Positions 25,167 through 34,622 are shown, counted from the stretch's first letter. The stretch: 64,000 nucleotides of DNA from Epilithonimonas sp042695135 (GCF_042695135.1 NZ_CP170547.1:1612001-1676000); one strand, 5' to 3'. Numbers and translations are program-made. Notes: generated by a model from the letters alone, not told the origin.

Positions 25167-25245
25167 GGGCAGCTGTATCCGTCCTCCGTTCCCGCTTTTT
25201 TCTTTTTTATAAAAAAGAAAAAGAGCTCCACTCAGGCCGGGCTGC
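25167..25245 (+). repeat. Dispersed intergenic repeat R1, copy 1
   Basis: It runs from GGGCAGCTGTATCCGTCCTC to CACTCAGGCCGGGCTGC. The inner part is a long T/A hairpin (GCTTTTTTCTTTTTT / AAAAAAGAAAAAGAGC) that could also terminate transcription after uppP. Other copies are at 58010-58079 and 60112-60198. Confidence 0.75.
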
Positions 25246-25312
25246 GCAAGATTCTCTGTTTAAAAATGTGAACTGATTTCTGAAAACTAAAAAACTGATA
25301 ACTAAAATAAAA

Positions 25313-26023
25313 ATGACCGCAGAAGACTTACAATCCGGACAAATATTTCTATTGGACAAACCTTTGGATTGGACTTCTTTTCAGGCTGTCAATAAGTTAA
25401 AGTACAAACTCAAAAATCAGTTCAAGGAATTGCCAAAGAAATTCAAGATCGGTCATGCAGGAACTTTGGACCCTAGAGCAACGGGATTATTGATTGTTTG
25501 TACGGGAAAATTCACAAAGAGAATTCCTGAGATTCAGGACGCTCCAAAAGAATACTGGGCAGAGATAAAAATCGGCGTCCAAACCGAATCTTACGATACA
25601 GAAAAACCAGAAATTCTTCAAACCGATTCTTCTCACATTACAGAAGAAAAGATTCGCGAGACTTTAACAAAATTCATTGGAGAGATAGACCAGAAACCAC
25701 CCGTTTTTTCAGCCCTTAAAATCGATGGAAAACGTGCTTACGATCTCGCAAGAGCCGGAACAGAAGTCGAAATGAAATCCAGAAAAACCACCATTCATTA
25801 CCTTAATAATATAGAAATTAATTTACCATTTGTTTCTTTTACGGTTGGCTGCAGCAAAGGAACTTACATTAGGAGTCTGGCACACGATATTGGTCAGGAT
25901 CTTGGTGTTGGCGCCTATCTTACGCAATTACGAAGAACAAAGATCGGCGATTATTCTGTAGAAAATGCAAAACCTGAATATCTTGAAAATGAATTTCATT
26001 TTGAAGATCATAAAACTATTTAA
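25313..26023 (+). CDS. truB: tRNA pseudouridine(55) synthase
   Basis: 236 residues. The catalytic Asp is in GHAGTLDPRATGLL (Asp53), with KPLDWTSFQAVNKL before it and GTYIRSLAHDIG later. It makes Psi55 in the T loop of nearly all tRNAs. It lacks the C-terminal PUA extension of longer homologs, as is normal for Bacteroidota. It is followed after 2 bp by the rluF-type gene, giving a two-gene pseudouridine synthase cluster. Confidence 0.96.
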   Translation: MTAEDLQSGQIFLLDKPLDWTSFQAVNKLKYKLKNQFKELPKKFKIGHAGTLDPRATGLLIVCTGKFTKRIPEIQDAPKEYWAEIKIGVQTESYDTEKPEILQTDSSHITEEKIRETLTKFIGEIDQKPPVFSALKIDGKRAYDLARAGTEVEMKSRKTTIHYLNNIEINLPFVSFTVGCSKGTYIRSLAHDIGQDLGVGAYLTQLRRTKIGDYSVENAKPEYLENEFHFEDHKTI

Positions 26024-26025
26024 TA

Positions 26026-26748
26026 TTGGAAAAAACCAGAATTAACAAATATTTATCTGAAGTCGGCTTTTGTTCCAGAAGAGCTGCCGATAAGCTTTTG
26101 GAAGAAGGCAGGATTACAATCAATGGTAAGTTGCCGGAAATGGGAACCAAAGTTTCTGATGAGGACGAAATTTTAGTTGATGGAAAAACGATTAAAAAAG
26201 TGGAGGAAGAATTCGTTTACATTGCTTTCAATAAACCTGTTGGGATCGTCTGCACGACCGATACAAAGCGTGAAAACGATAATATCATCGAATATATCAA
26301 CCATCCAAAACGCATTTTCCCAATCGGAAGACTGGACAAACCGAGTGAAGGTCTGATTCTTCTGACTTCTGATGGCGACATTGTCAATAAAATCCTGAGA
26401 GCGAGAAATAATCACGAAAAAGAATATTTGGTTAGAGTCAATAAGCCTATTACGGAAAAGTTTCTAGAGAAAATGAGAAACGGCGTTCCGATTCTCGACA
26501 CTGTTACCAAAAAATGTGAAGTCGAAAAAATTGATACTATGAACTTCCGGATCGTTCTCACACAAGGTCTCAACCGCCAGATCCGAAGAATGTGCGAGCA
26601 TCTGGACTATGAAGTAAAGAAACTGAAAAGAGTCCGGATAATGAATATCAAACTAGATCTCCCGGTAGGGAAGTGGCGTGACCTGACAGCAGATGAAATG
26701 ACGGAACTTAATGGATTGTTGGAAGATTCCAGCAAGACGTTTGAGTAG
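26026..26748 (+). CDS. rluF: 23S rRNA pseudouridine synthase, RluF/RsuA family
   Basis: 240 residues starting at TTG, since no in-frame ATG fits. An S4 RNA-binding domain (RINKYLSEVGFCSRRAADKL) is followed by the synthase domain with catalytic Asp in GRLDKPSEGLILLT, then QGLNRQIRRMCEHL. RluF isomerises U2604 of 23S rRNA in E. coli. RluF against RluB/RsuA is judged from overall resemblance only. It is translationally close to truB (2 bp gap). Confidence 0.88.
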   Translation: MEKTRINKYLSEVGFCSRRAADKLLEEGRITINGKLPEMGTKVSDEDEILVDGKTIKKVEEEFVYIAFNKPVGIVCTTDTKRENDNIIEYINHPKRIFPIGRLDKPSEGLILLTSDGDIVNKILRARNNHEKEYLVRVNKPITEKFLEKMRNGVPILDTVTKKCEVEKIDTMNFRIVLTQGLNRQIRRMCEHLDYEVKKLKRVRIMNIKLDLPVGKWRDLTADEMTELNGLLEDSSKTFE

Positions 26749-26762
26749 TCATTTATCAACTA

Positions 26763-28100
26763 TCATTTTTCATTAATAACATACAGCCTCATTTTTTCTT
26801 CATATTCCGGCTTCAATTTCAAAAATTTCCAGATCTTCTTATCTTCAGGATTTGAGATTCGGTAAAAGATGATTCTGTCGGCGGAATATCGGAAATAAGG
26901 ATGTTTTTTCAGCCAGTCTTCCGGTGCATTTGCAAGTGTATATTTTGCAACGTTAGAATTGTCTAATTTTGCCAGATAGATTAATCTTTCGCCCAGTATT
27001 CTGTCGATTTCATAGGTTTCTAACAGTTGATTCTTATTGATAAAACCACCCAGTTTTTTTCTGAAAGCCAATATTCCTGCAGCATCTTTTTCTGTAAATC
27101 CAAACTCTCTCAGTTGTTTGAAATTGATTTCGTTAAGGTTAATTTTAGCAAAATCCGTTTTCTCTGCTAAATCCGTTTTTTCTTCGGATTGTTTTACTTT
27201 TTCAGGAATCGATAGTCGAATCCACGGTTTCATTTCCTCAAATTTATCTTCTGATATAACAAAGCATCTTTGAATATCTTCCAAAGATTTGAAACTTCCT
27301 CTCAGATTTTTATCACGATAATTAACGATGACACTAGCTTGCTTTTCCGAGAATCCCAATGCCTGCCATTGTTCAGGATTCAGTTCGTTCGGATTAAAAT
27401 AATTATTGATTTTTGTGGTTTCTTTTTCTTTTAGTTTTTGAAATTTACTGACAAAATTCTCCGGAGTTTTGGCTTGTAAAATCAAATACGGTGACATCTG
27501 GAAAAACTGTTCATCATTAATGATAAAACATTCTTTCAGTTTTTCTTTGCTGATGAAACTTCCGCCGAGATAATTTTTATATTTCAAGATTGCGGCAGCC
27601 TGTTTTTCAGAAAATCCCAGATTTTCCCAATCATTTTGAGAATAATTATCAGGATTGAATTTCCCTTTAATATTCAGTTTTTTCTTTTCAAAAGTTTTGT
27701 AAGTATAGTTTTGACTTTTTGCTTCAGATTTGTTTTCAGGAAGTAAAATGTATTTTTCTAAAGATTGATATTTCTCGTCAGAAATCGCATAACATTTTTT
27801 GAATTGCTCTTTGGAACTGAAATTTCCGCCGACTACCTCTTTATACTTTAAAATTGTTTTGACCTGTTTCTCAGAGAAACCAAGATTTTTCCATTGATTT
27901 TCGTCCAGTTCATTTGGATTAAAATCTGTTAGAATAATGTTACTTTTTGTTTCTGAAACGAAAGTAATAACTGGTTTTTCGTAATGCTGATTCTTTTTAT
28001 AAGCCGAAAAAGCAAACTGTGAGAGAATAACGAGGATTCCGAAAATAGCAATGCTGATAAGCTGCCTTTTCCGAAGTTGGAAAGGTAAATTTGATTTCAT
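26763..28100 (-). CDS. Membrane-anchored protein with four ComEA-like helix-hairpin-helix repeats
   Basis: 445 residues. One N-terminal membrane helix (~12-30) is followed by four modules of about 55-60 residues. Each starts FNPNELD..W..LGFSEKQ or a variant, runs through YK or FRK and GG.F.SKE, and ends with an ISDE.. turn. These are ComEA/HhH motifs that bind DNA backbone. The position outside the inner membrane suggests DNA handling, for example uptake, but no other competence gene is nearby. Such proteins are common in Flavobacteriia and uncharacterised. Confidence 0.85.
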   Translation of the reverse strand: MKSNLPFQLRKRQLISIAIFGILVILSQFAFSAYKKNQHYEKPVITFVSETKSNIILTDFNPNELDENQWKNLGFSEKQVKTILKYKEVVGGNFSSKEQFKKCYAISDEKYQSLEKYILLPENKSEAKSQNYTYKTFEKKKLNIKGKFNPDNYSQNDWENLGFSEKQAAAILKYKNYLGGSFISKEKLKECFIINDEQFFQMSPYLILQAKTPENFVSKFQKLKEKETTKINNYFNPNELNPEQWQALGFSEKQASVIVNYRDKNLRGSFKSLEDIQRCFVISEDKFEEMKPWIRLSIPEKVKQSEEKTDLAEKTDFAKINLNEINFKQLREFGFTEKDAAGILAFRKKLGGFINKNQLLETYEIDRILGERLIYLAKLDNSNVAKYTLANAPEDWLKKHPYFRYSADRIIFYRISNPEDKKIWKFLKLKPEYEEKMRLYVINEK

Positions 28101-28169
28101 CTATGTGTTTTATCAAAGATAAATAAAATGAATCAAATTCCAGTTGATAATTAAAAATAAACTTTTTGA

Positions 28170-28502
28170 TTAATCATTAAGAGAATTTTTCAGCTTATTA
28201 AGTTCAGCTTTTATGAATTCCAGGCGATCGATAATAGTGATGGTCTCGGAGATTTTGGAGTTGGTGGTCAAAGCAACTCTTGCGCCGTCCAAAGTGTAAC
28301 CTTTTTCCTTTACAAGATGATAGATGATCTTGAGATTGGTAATGTCTTCCGGAGTGAAATATCGATTTCCTTTCTTGTTTTTCTTAGGCTTAATGATCGG
28401 GAATTCCTGCTCCCAATAACGGATCAGGGAAGTGTTGACGTCGAAGGCTTTTGCAACTTCGCCGATGGAATAATACAGTTTGTCCGGGAGATTGAGTTTC
28501 AT
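28170..28502 (-). CDS. MerR family transcriptional regulator
   Basis: 110 residues from the ATG at 28502. The N-terminal MerR HTH is YYSIGEVAKAFDVNTSLIRYWEQEFPIIKPKK, with the wing in NRYFTPEDITNLKIIY. The C-terminal part is a short helix with no effector domain or metal cysteines. The short MerR of this type is widespread in Bacteroidota and its target is unknown. An upstream start 21 codons earlier would place the promoter inside the gene, so it is rejected. Confidence 0.88.
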   Translation of the reverse strand: MKLNLPDKLYYSIGEVAKAFDVNTSLIRYWEQEFPIIKPKKNKKGNRYFTPEDITNLKIIYHLVKEKGYTLDGARVALTTNSKISETITIIDRLEFIKAELNKLKNSLND

Positions 28503-28519
28503 TGTTTGAATCGAGTTTT

Positions 28520-28551
28520 CAAAGATAATTATTTTTAATTCTTTTTCACAA
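28520..28551 (-). promoter_or_regulatory. Promoter of the MerR-family gene
   Basis: On the minus strand TTG-N21-TATCTTTG, with the -7 box 17 bp before the ATG at 28502. Confidence 0.6.
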
Positions 28552-28581
28552 ATTGTAACTTGCAAGTTTAGAATTTACATT

Positions 28582-29472
28582 ATGAAAAATTTTTGGAAGT
28601 TTGGTTATATGGCATTTTTGCTGCTTTTGCTGAATTGTAATGTTCAGAATAATAGTGAGAATCTATTTGAAAATCAGCCTGCATTGGTTTCAAATCAATT
28701 TACTTTTACGGAAGGTCCGGCGTCGGATAAGGCTGGTAATGTTTACTTTACAGATCAGCCGAACGACAAAATTTATTATTGGAACTGGAAAACCAATAAA
28801 GTTGAATTATTTCTTGACAAAACAGGACGAGCCAACGGAACTTATTTTGATAAAGATAATAATCTGATTACCTGTTCCGACGAAAATGGAGAAATCTGGA
28901 AAATCTCTAAAAATAAAGACATTCAGGTTTTATCAAAAGGCTTTGAAGGCAAAAGACTGAATGGCCCAAACGACCTTTGGATTGATAGATCTGGCGGAAT
29001 ATATTTTACAGATCCTTTGTACGAAAGAGATTATTGGAAAGATTTCAAAGTAGAGATTCCTGAAAAAAATCTATATTACAGAAATCAAAACGGCACAATC
29101 ACAAAACTGGAAACCTTTGTCCAGCCCAATGGAATTATTGGTTCCGAGAAACTCAAAAAACTTTATGTCTCTGATATTAATGCGGGAAAAACTTATGTTT
29201 ATGATATTCTTGGCGAAGGAAAACTTTCCGAGAAGAAATTGTTCTGCGAAATTGGTTCTGACGGAATGACACTCGATAACCTGGGAAACCTTTATCTCAC
29301 AGGAAAAGGCGTAACAATTTTTGATAAAAAAGGCCAGAAAATAATCAACATTCCAATCGGGGAAGAATGGACTTCAAATGTGACTTTTGGCGGAAAGAAT
29401 AATTCAACACTATTCATTACCGCTTCAAATTCTGTTTATGTTTTACCAATGAATGTTTCCGGGATCAAATAA
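28582..29472 (+). CDS. SMP-30/gluconolactonase-like lipoprotein
   Basis: 296 residues. The lipobox LLLLNC puts Cys at residue 19. The rest is a six-bladed beta-propeller of the SMP-30/Gnl/LRE family: FTEGPASDKAGNVYFTDQP, NGPNDLWIDRSGGIYFTDP, and VQPNGIIG with conserved metal-site Glu and Asn/Asp positions. Family members hydrolyse sugar lactones. The substrate is unknown. It is divergent from the MerR gene with about 80 bp between. Confidence 0.88.
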   Translation: MKNFWKFGYMAFLLLLLNCNVQNNSENLFENQPALVSNQFTFTEGPASDKAGNVYFTDQPNDKIYYWNWKTNKVELFLDKTGRANGTYFDKDNNLITCSDENGEIWKISKNKDIQVLSKGFEGKRLNGPNDLWIDRSGGIYFTDPLYERDYWKDFKVEIPEKNLYYRNQNGTITKLETFVQPNGIIGSEKLKKLYVSDINAGKTYVYDILGEGKLSEKKLFCEIGSDGMTLDNLGNLYLTGKGVTIFDKKGQKIINIPIGEEWTSNVTFGGKNNSTLFITASNSVYVLPMNVSGIK

Positions 29473-29473
29473 A

Positions 29474-29497
29474 AAAATCGCATTAATAAGCGATTTC
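29474..29497. terminator. Terminator overlapping the helicase stop codon
   Basis: AAATCGC and GCGATTT flank ATTAATAA. The hairpin lies between convergent genes and overlaps the stop codon of the DEAD-box gene. Confidence 0.55.
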
Positions 29498-30790
29498 TAT
29501 TTTTACTTTCTTGCCTTTCAATTTTTCGTTGGCGAGTTTTTTCAGAAGTTCGATTGTTTTTTTTCGGTTGACAGCAATGTAGGAAGTTGTGTCTTTTACT
29601 TCTATCAGGCCAATATCGTCTTTCTCAAGTTCTCCTTTTTTGATAAGATAACCTACAATGTCCACTTTATTAACCTTATCCTTTTTACCTGCGCTGATGT
29701 AAATGGTCTGGTTTGGCGTTCTTTCCGGAACACGATTGCTTTCCGAAACATTTTCTTCCGGCGTATTACTTTTGATGAAAGGGAAATTCTCGTCCTCAGT
29801 CATGATTAAATAAGCAAAACCTTTGGCATTCATTCTCGCGGTTCGTCCGTTTCTGTGGATGAAGGCGTCTTCTTTCGGGGGTAATTGATAATGGACAATG
29901 GATTCTACTTCCGGAATATCTAAACCTCTGGAAGCCAGATCGGTTGTGATCAGAATTCTTGCCGAATCATTTCTGAATTTGAGCAAAGCACGTTCTCTCT
30001 CGTCCTGTTCCATTCCACCGTGGAAAGTTTCTCGCTGGATTCCTTTTTCTCTAAGAAGTTCTGAGATTCTGTCAACTGCATCGCGGTGATTGCAGAAAAT
30101 TAAGGTTCTTTTATTTCCGATTTTACAGATTAATTGAAATAAAGTATTCAGTTTTTCCTCGGAAGTCGTCGTCACTTTTCGAAGCTGAATATCCGGTTTT
30201 GACTCATTTTCTTTGAGGAAATTGATTTTCTTTTCATTATTAAGTTCTACAAATCTTGGAATATTGTCCATCACGGTTGCGGAAGTCAGAATTCGTTGAG
30301 AAAGACCAGTAAGCGAACCAATGATATATTCCATATCTTCCTGGAAACCTAATTCTAAAGCTTTGTCAAACTCGTCCAAAACCAAAGTCCTAATCGTTTC
30401 AGGGTCAAAATTTTCATTTTTCAAGTGATAGGCAATTCTTCCTGGCGTTCCAATCAGAACCGCTGGCGCTTCGATTAAGTTATTGATCTCGATTTTTTTG
30501 TCGTGACCGCCGTAAGCGATAGAAACTTTGAAATCTGTTCCCATCGATTTGAAAACCTGTTCAATTTGTAAAGCCAATTCTCTGGCAGGAACTAAAATTA
30601 AGGCTTGAATTCCCTTAACATCTGTTTTTAAATTTCTAAGAACAGGAAACAAAAAAGCCAAAGTTTTTCCGGAACCAGTCGGAGAAAGTAGAACAATATC
30701 GGTTTCGTTCTCAGAAGCAGTGTATGTAGATTTCTGCATTTGATTCATATCCTGAATCTGCAGTTTTTCAAATATTGGTTGTAATTCCAT
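29483..30790 (-). CDS. DEAD-box RNA helicase, DbpA-like
   Basis: 435 residues from the ATG at 30790. Motif I is SPTGSGKT (36-43), motif II is DEFD (a DEAD variant), motif III SAT, and motif VI HRNGRTARM. The last ~70 residues (KVDIVGYLIKKGELEKDDIG..) match the DbpA C-terminal RNA-binding domain, which targets hairpin 92 of 23S rRNA in the namesake. A role in large-subunit assembly is likely by homology. A 59-residue upstream extension of Tyr/Phe/Ile-rich sequence is AT-rich non-coding DNA and is rejected. Confidence 0.92.
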   Translation of the reverse strand: MELQPIFEKLQIQDMNQMQKSTYTASENETDIVLLSPTGSGKTLAFLFPVLRNLKTDVKGIQALILVPARELALQIEQVFKSMGTDFKVSIAYGGHDKKIEINNLIEAPAVLIGTPGRIAYHLKNENFDPETIRTLVLDEFDKALELGFQEDMEYIIGSLTGLSQRILTSATVMDNIPRFVELNNEKKINFLKENESKPDIQLRKVTTTSEEKLNTLFQLICKIGNKRTLIFCNHRDAVDRISELLREKGIQRETFHGGMEQDERERALLKFRNDSARILITTDLASRGLDIPEVESIVHYQLPPKEDAFIHRNGRTARMNAKGFAYLIMTEDENFPFIKSNTPEENVSESNRVPERTPNQTIYISAGKKDKVNKVDIVGYLIKKGELEKDDIGLIEVKDTTSYIAVNRKKTIELLKKLANEKLKGKKVKIEIAY

Positions 30791-30922
30791 TTTGCAAAGT
30801 AAAAGAAAGTAATAGCTTTTAGAAAATTTAATAATTATGAAATAAATGTTAAATTTTATTAATATTAAATTGATTTGATAATATTTGCCCAAAATTATTT
30901 TTTTATTAAAAAGAAAATACGT

Positions 30923-30930
30923 TAAATTTG
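30923..30930 (+). promoter_or_regulatory. -7 box of T9SS cargo gene
   Basis: TAAATTTG (TAnnTTTG) ends 25 bp before the start codon. The -33 element is not clear. Confidence 0.45.
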
Positions 30931-30955
30931 ATAAATAAATTAAAAAATAAACATT

Positions 30956-31729
30956 ATGAAGAAACAACTACTATCTTTTATTTTTGCATTGCCATTTTTT
31001 GTTAATGCTCAATTTTCCGAAAGCTTTGATACTGGTATCCCTGCGACCTGGACAGTGATAAACGGAGGAGATGCAGCAAATACGTGGACAACGTATGCTA
31101 CCAATTTAAGCATCAACCCTCATTCCGGTGCCAGGTATGCGGGCCTGATCTATGGTTCAACAGCACACAGCGATTATCTGATTACGCCACAGTTTACAGT
31201 GACTACAGGAGTGTCGGACAGGTTAGTTTTATGGGGGATTAATAGAGGTGCCAGTCTTGCAGAAACCTTTGATATCAAAATTTCTACAACAACTCCTACT
31301 GCAAGTGCCTTCACAACTACTATTGCAACGGCTGTGAAACCGGCAACCACCTGGACCAAATATGTCTATGATCTGTCAGCTTACGCAGGACAAACCATTT
31401 ATGTCGGCTTTTATTCTTCAACCACAGACATATGGTTTTTGGGATTAGATGACATTGCTGTGACGAATGCTGCTTCCTTGTCTGTCATCGATTCAAAAAG
31501 TAATAAACTAAATATCTATCCAAATCCTGTAAAAGATATTTTGAACATTAAGTCGGAAGCCAAAACAAACACTGTGAATATATTAAGTTTTACAGGTCAG
31601 GTTATTAAAACTGTTAAGCTCGAAAATGGCGAGAATAAAGTAGATCTTAGCAGCCTTCCAAAAGGCAATTATATTGTCAGAATCGAAGAAGAAGGACAAT
31701 TTAAAACTTTCAAAATTATTAAAGATTAG
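30956..31729 (+). CDS. Secreted protein, choice-of-anchor J domain with T9SS type A sorting domain
   Basis: 257 residues. It has a signal peptide (~1-18, ending FVNAQ), an anchor J domain (FSESFDTGIPATWTVINGGD... FLGLDDIAVT), and a C-terminal sorting domain from NIYPNPVKDILNIKS to the basic end. The architecture matches 3221-4021 and 33859-34614, but the sequences are not close copies. It is expected to be exported and anchored or released by T9SS. Ligand unknown. Confidence 0.9.
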   Translation: MKKQLLSFIFALPFFVNAQFSESFDTGIPATWTVINGGDAANTWTTYATNLSINPHSGARYAGLIYGSTAHSDYLITPQFTVTTGVSDRLVLWGINRGASLAETFDIKISTTTPTASAFTTTIATAVKPATTWTKYVYDLSAYAGQTIYVGFYSSTTDIWFLGLDDIAVTNAASLSVIDSKSNKLNIYPNPVKDILNIKSEAKTNTVNILSFTGQVIKTVKLENGENKVDLSSLPKGNYIVRIEEEGQFKTFKIIKD

Positions 31730-31809
31730 CAAAGACATTATATAATTAATTCTATTTTAAATCCAAAGTTTTTGACTTTGGATTTTTTATTTTAATAATC
31801 AATTAAAAG

Positions 31810-31840
31810 TTGCGTATTTGATGTAAAAGTCTTAATTTTG
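31810..31840 (+). promoter_or_regulatory. Promoter of rpsA
   Basis: TTG-N20-TAATTTTG. It leaves a ~120-nt leader before the ATG at 31964, long enough for control of S1 synthesis; no defined structure was identified in the leader. Confidence 0.7.
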
Positions 31841-31963
31841 CACCACTTTTGTGAACGCACTTTTGGCGAAGTAAAACATTAACAATTAACATCTTCCATA
31901 TTTTTCAGGAGTCACAGCAAAGCCAAAGTCTGAGTAAATTAGGAATACAAATTTTTTTAGAAA

Positions 31964-33775
31964 ATGTCAAAAGAGACAAATTCAGCAGAGGTTCTATTGA
32001 ACCAAAACGTAACACCAGAACAATTTGATTGGGATTCTTTCGAGTCAGGTCTTAACGCAGAAGACAGAAGCGAGAAGAAAGAATTGGAAGAAATCTACAA
32101 CGGTTCTCTTAACAATCTTGCAGACAACGATGTAATCATCGGAAAAGTGGTAAGATTAACTGATAAAGAAGCGATCGTAGATATCAACTTCAAATCTGAA
32201 GGTGTTATTTCTCTTAACGAATTCCGTTACAACCAAGGTCTTAAAGTAGGCGATGAAGTTGAAGTAATGGTTGACAGAAGAGAAGACAAAACAGGACAAT
32301 TACAGTTATCTCACAGAAAAGCAAGAACGCTTAAAGCTTGGGATAGAGTAAACGAACTTCACGAAACTGGAGAGATCGTAAACGGTTTTGTAAAATCTAG
32401 AACTAAAGGAGGTATGATCGTTGATGTTCACGGAATCGAGGCATTCTTGCCAGGTTCTCAGATCGACGTTAAGCCAATCAAAGATTACGATCAGTTCGTA
32501 GGTAAAACTATGGAGTTCAAAGTTGTGAAAATCAACCCTGAGTTCAAAAACGTAGTTGTATCTCACAAAGCGCTTATCGAAGCGGATCTTGAAGGACAGA
32601 AAAGAGAGATCATCGGTCAATTAGAAAAAGGACAGGTTCTTGAAGGAACTGTTAAAAATATTACTTCTTACGGTGTATTCGTAGATCTAGGAGGTGTTGA
32701 CGGATTGATCCACATTACAGACCTTTCTTGGTCTAGAGTGAACCATCCATCTGAGATCCTGGAAGACGGACAAACTGTAAAAGTTGTTATACTTGATTTT
32801 GATGATGAGAAAACCAGAATCCAATTGGGTATGAAGCAATTAGAAGCTCATCCTTGGGATGCTCTGTCTGCTGACCTTAAAGTTGGTGACAAAGTAAAAG
32901 GAAAAGTGGTAGTTCTTGCTGACTATGGTGCATTCGTAGAAATCGCTCCAGGTGTAGAAGGATTGATCCACGTTTCTGAAATGTCTTGGTCTACTCACTT
33001 GAGAAGCGCAGGAGATTTCGTAAAAGTAGGTGATGAAGTAGAAGCAGAAGTATTGACTTTGGATAGAGAAGACAGAAAAATCTCTCTTGGTATCAAACAA
33101 TTGAACAAAGATCCTTGGGAAAATATCGAAGCTAAATATCCTGTAGGTTCTCAACACGTTGGAACTGTAAGAAACTTCACAAACTTCGGCGTATTTGTAG
33201 AATTGGAAGAAGGAATCGATGGATTGATATATATCTCAGACCTTTCTTGGACTAAGAAAATCAAACACCCATCTGAGTTCTGTGCAGTTGGAGATAAATT
33301 AGACGTGATCGTATTAGAACTTGATACGCAAGCAAGAAGATTGTCTCTAGGTCACAAACAATTGACTGAAAACCCTTGGGATAAATTCGAAACTAAATAC
33401 GCTGAAGGAACTGTACACGCTGGAAAGGCTACTGAAGTACACGACAAAGGTGCATCTATCCAGTTCGAAGACGTAGAAGTTGAAGCTTTCTGCCCATCAA
33501 GATTATTAGAGAAGGAAGACGGATCTAAAATCAAAAAAGGTGAAGAGGCTCAATTCAAAGTGATCGAATTCAACAAAGAATTCAAAAGAGTAGTTGTTTC
33601 TCACACTGGTATCTTCAGAGACGAAGAGAAAAAGAACGCAAGAGAAGCTTCTAACAACAGATCTAACAACAATAATAACAATACTTCATCTTCTTCTAAC
33701 AACGAAGAAAAATCAACTCTTGGTGATATCGATGTATTGGCAGAATTGAAAAGAAAAATGGAAGAAGGAAACTAA
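31964..33775 (+). CDS. rpsA: 30S ribosomal protein S1
   Basis: 603 residues with six S1 (OB-fold) domains from about residue 50 to 550. The middle ones carry the classic GVFVDLGGVDGLIH and GAFVEIAPGVEGLIH signatures. A low-complexity Asn/Ser tail near residues 565-580 precedes a helical end. S1 binds mRNA and helps initiation; in Bacteroidota, where Shine-Dalgarno sites are weak, its role is likely large. Codon use is strongly biased (AGA, TCT, GGA), as in highly expressed genes. Confidence 0.97.
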   Translation: MSKETNSAEVLLNQNVTPEQFDWDSFESGLNAEDRSEKKELEEIYNGSLNNLADNDVIIGKVVRLTDKEAIVDINFKSEGVISLNEFRYNQGLKVGDEVEVMVDRREDKTGQLQLSHRKARTLKAWDRVNELHETGEIVNGFVKSRTKGGMIVDVHGIEAFLPGSQIDVKPIKDYDQFVGKTMEFKVVKINPEFKNVVVSHKALIEADLEGQKREIIGQLEKGQVLEGTVKNITSYGVFVDLGGVDGLIHITDLSWSRVNHPSEILEDGQTVKVVILDFDDEKTRIQLGMKQLEAHPWDALSADLKVGDKVKGKVVVLADYGAFVEIAPGVEGLIHVSEMSWSTHLRSAGDFVKVGDEVEAEVLTLDREDRKISLGIKQLNKDPWENIEAKYPVGSQHVGTVRNFTNFGVFVELEEGIDGLIYISDLSWTKKIKHPSEFCAVGDKLDVIVLELDTQARRLSLGHKQLTENPWDKFETKYAEGTVHAGKATEVHDKGASIQFEDVEVEAFCPSRLLEKEDGSKIKKGEEAQFKVIEFNKEFKRVVVSHTGIFRDEEKKNAREASNNRSNNNNNNTSSSSNNEEKSTLGDIDVLAELKRKMEEGN

Positions 33776-33806
33776 TATTCCCTGATTCTTATTTTTTTAA
33801 TAAATT

Positions 33807-33837
33807 AGCCACCCGAAAATTATTTTGGGTGGCTTTT
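33807..33837 (+). terminator. Terminator after rpsA
   Basis: AGCCACCC and GGGTGGCT flank an A/T-rich loop and are followed by TTTT, about 30 bp after the stop codon. Confidence 0.8.
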
Positions 33838-33858
33838 AATTTTAACATATTCAAATAA

Positions 33859-34614
33859 ATGAAAAAAAAATTACTATTTGCAGGTTTGATTACCTCAATA
33901 TTTTCCTCAGCCCAAATCAATGTCAATCAGGGTTTTGAAAATACAACTTATCCGGGCTTTACCAATGTGTCATTTTTCAGAAGTTCTGTGATTTCGCCTT
34001 GCGTAGGAACTTACGGATTGACAAGGAATTTCTGGAGCGGCGGAATGGTAGGATCAACAACCTACGCTTCAACAGCATCAACAGGCGGAAAATTGGATAT
34101 ATCTTTTAGATATAAAACGCATATTTACAACGGCGGTTCAGTAAACGGAACTTTGAAAGTCGAATATTCTATAGATGGCGGAATCAATTATCAAACAATC
34201 CAAACCATCAATTTAACAACTGTCGTGCCTTGCACTACTTTTACAACATCTCTTCCTCAGGGAGCAGTTCCTGCGGGATCGGATTTTAGATTCAGGGTTT
34301 CTGGACAATGGATGTCTGGAGATTACAATTTGATTCTGGATGAATTTGTAATGTCTCAGGGGACTTTGGCGACATCTGATATTACAAAAAAAGAATATAA
34401 TATCTACCCAAATCCTTTCAAAGATGTTATTTTCTTGGATAATGCGGAGTCTGTAAAATCAGTTACTGTCTCAGACATTTCAGGAAGAAAAATCAAAACC
34501 ATTAATGAGGTCTCAAAAGAAATTAAGCTTTCCGAATTAAAAAGCGGACTTTATATTCTTACCATCGACAATAAAGATGGCAGTAAAGATCAAAGAAAAA
34601 TAATCAAAAAATAA
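33859..34614 (+). CDS. Secreted protein with T9SS type A sorting domain
   Basis: 251 residues with a signal peptide (~1-18, ending FSSAQ). A beta-rich domain with aromatic and Cys residues (SPCVGTYGLTRNFW; VVPCTTFTTSLPQG) comes next. The sorting domain starts at YNIYPNPFKDVIFL and includes KSVTVSDISGRKIK and LKSGLYILTI. The central domain is not one I can name; it may be a lectin-like beta sandwich. It follows the rpsA terminator as a single gene. Confidence 0.85.
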   Translation: MKKKLLFAGLITSIFSSAQINVNQGFENTTYPGFTNVSFFRSSVISPCVGTYGLTRNFWSGGMVGSTTYASTASTGGKLDISFRYKTHIYNGGSVNGTLKVEYSIDGGINYQTIQTINLTTVVPCTTFTTSLPQGAVPAGSDFRFRVSGQWMSGDYNLILDEFVMSQGTLATSDITKKEYNIYPNPFKDVIFLDNAESVKSVTVSDISGRKIKTINEVSKEIKLSELKSGLYILTIDNKDGSKDQRKIIKK

Positions 34615-34622
34615 AAAACAAA

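Noticed and set aside
30791..30967. 59-residue N-terminal extension of the DEAD-box protein
   Set aside because: The sequence is AT-rich and would encode a Tyr/Ile/Phe-rich stretch not found in DbpA-type helicases; the ATG at 30790 gives a normal start.
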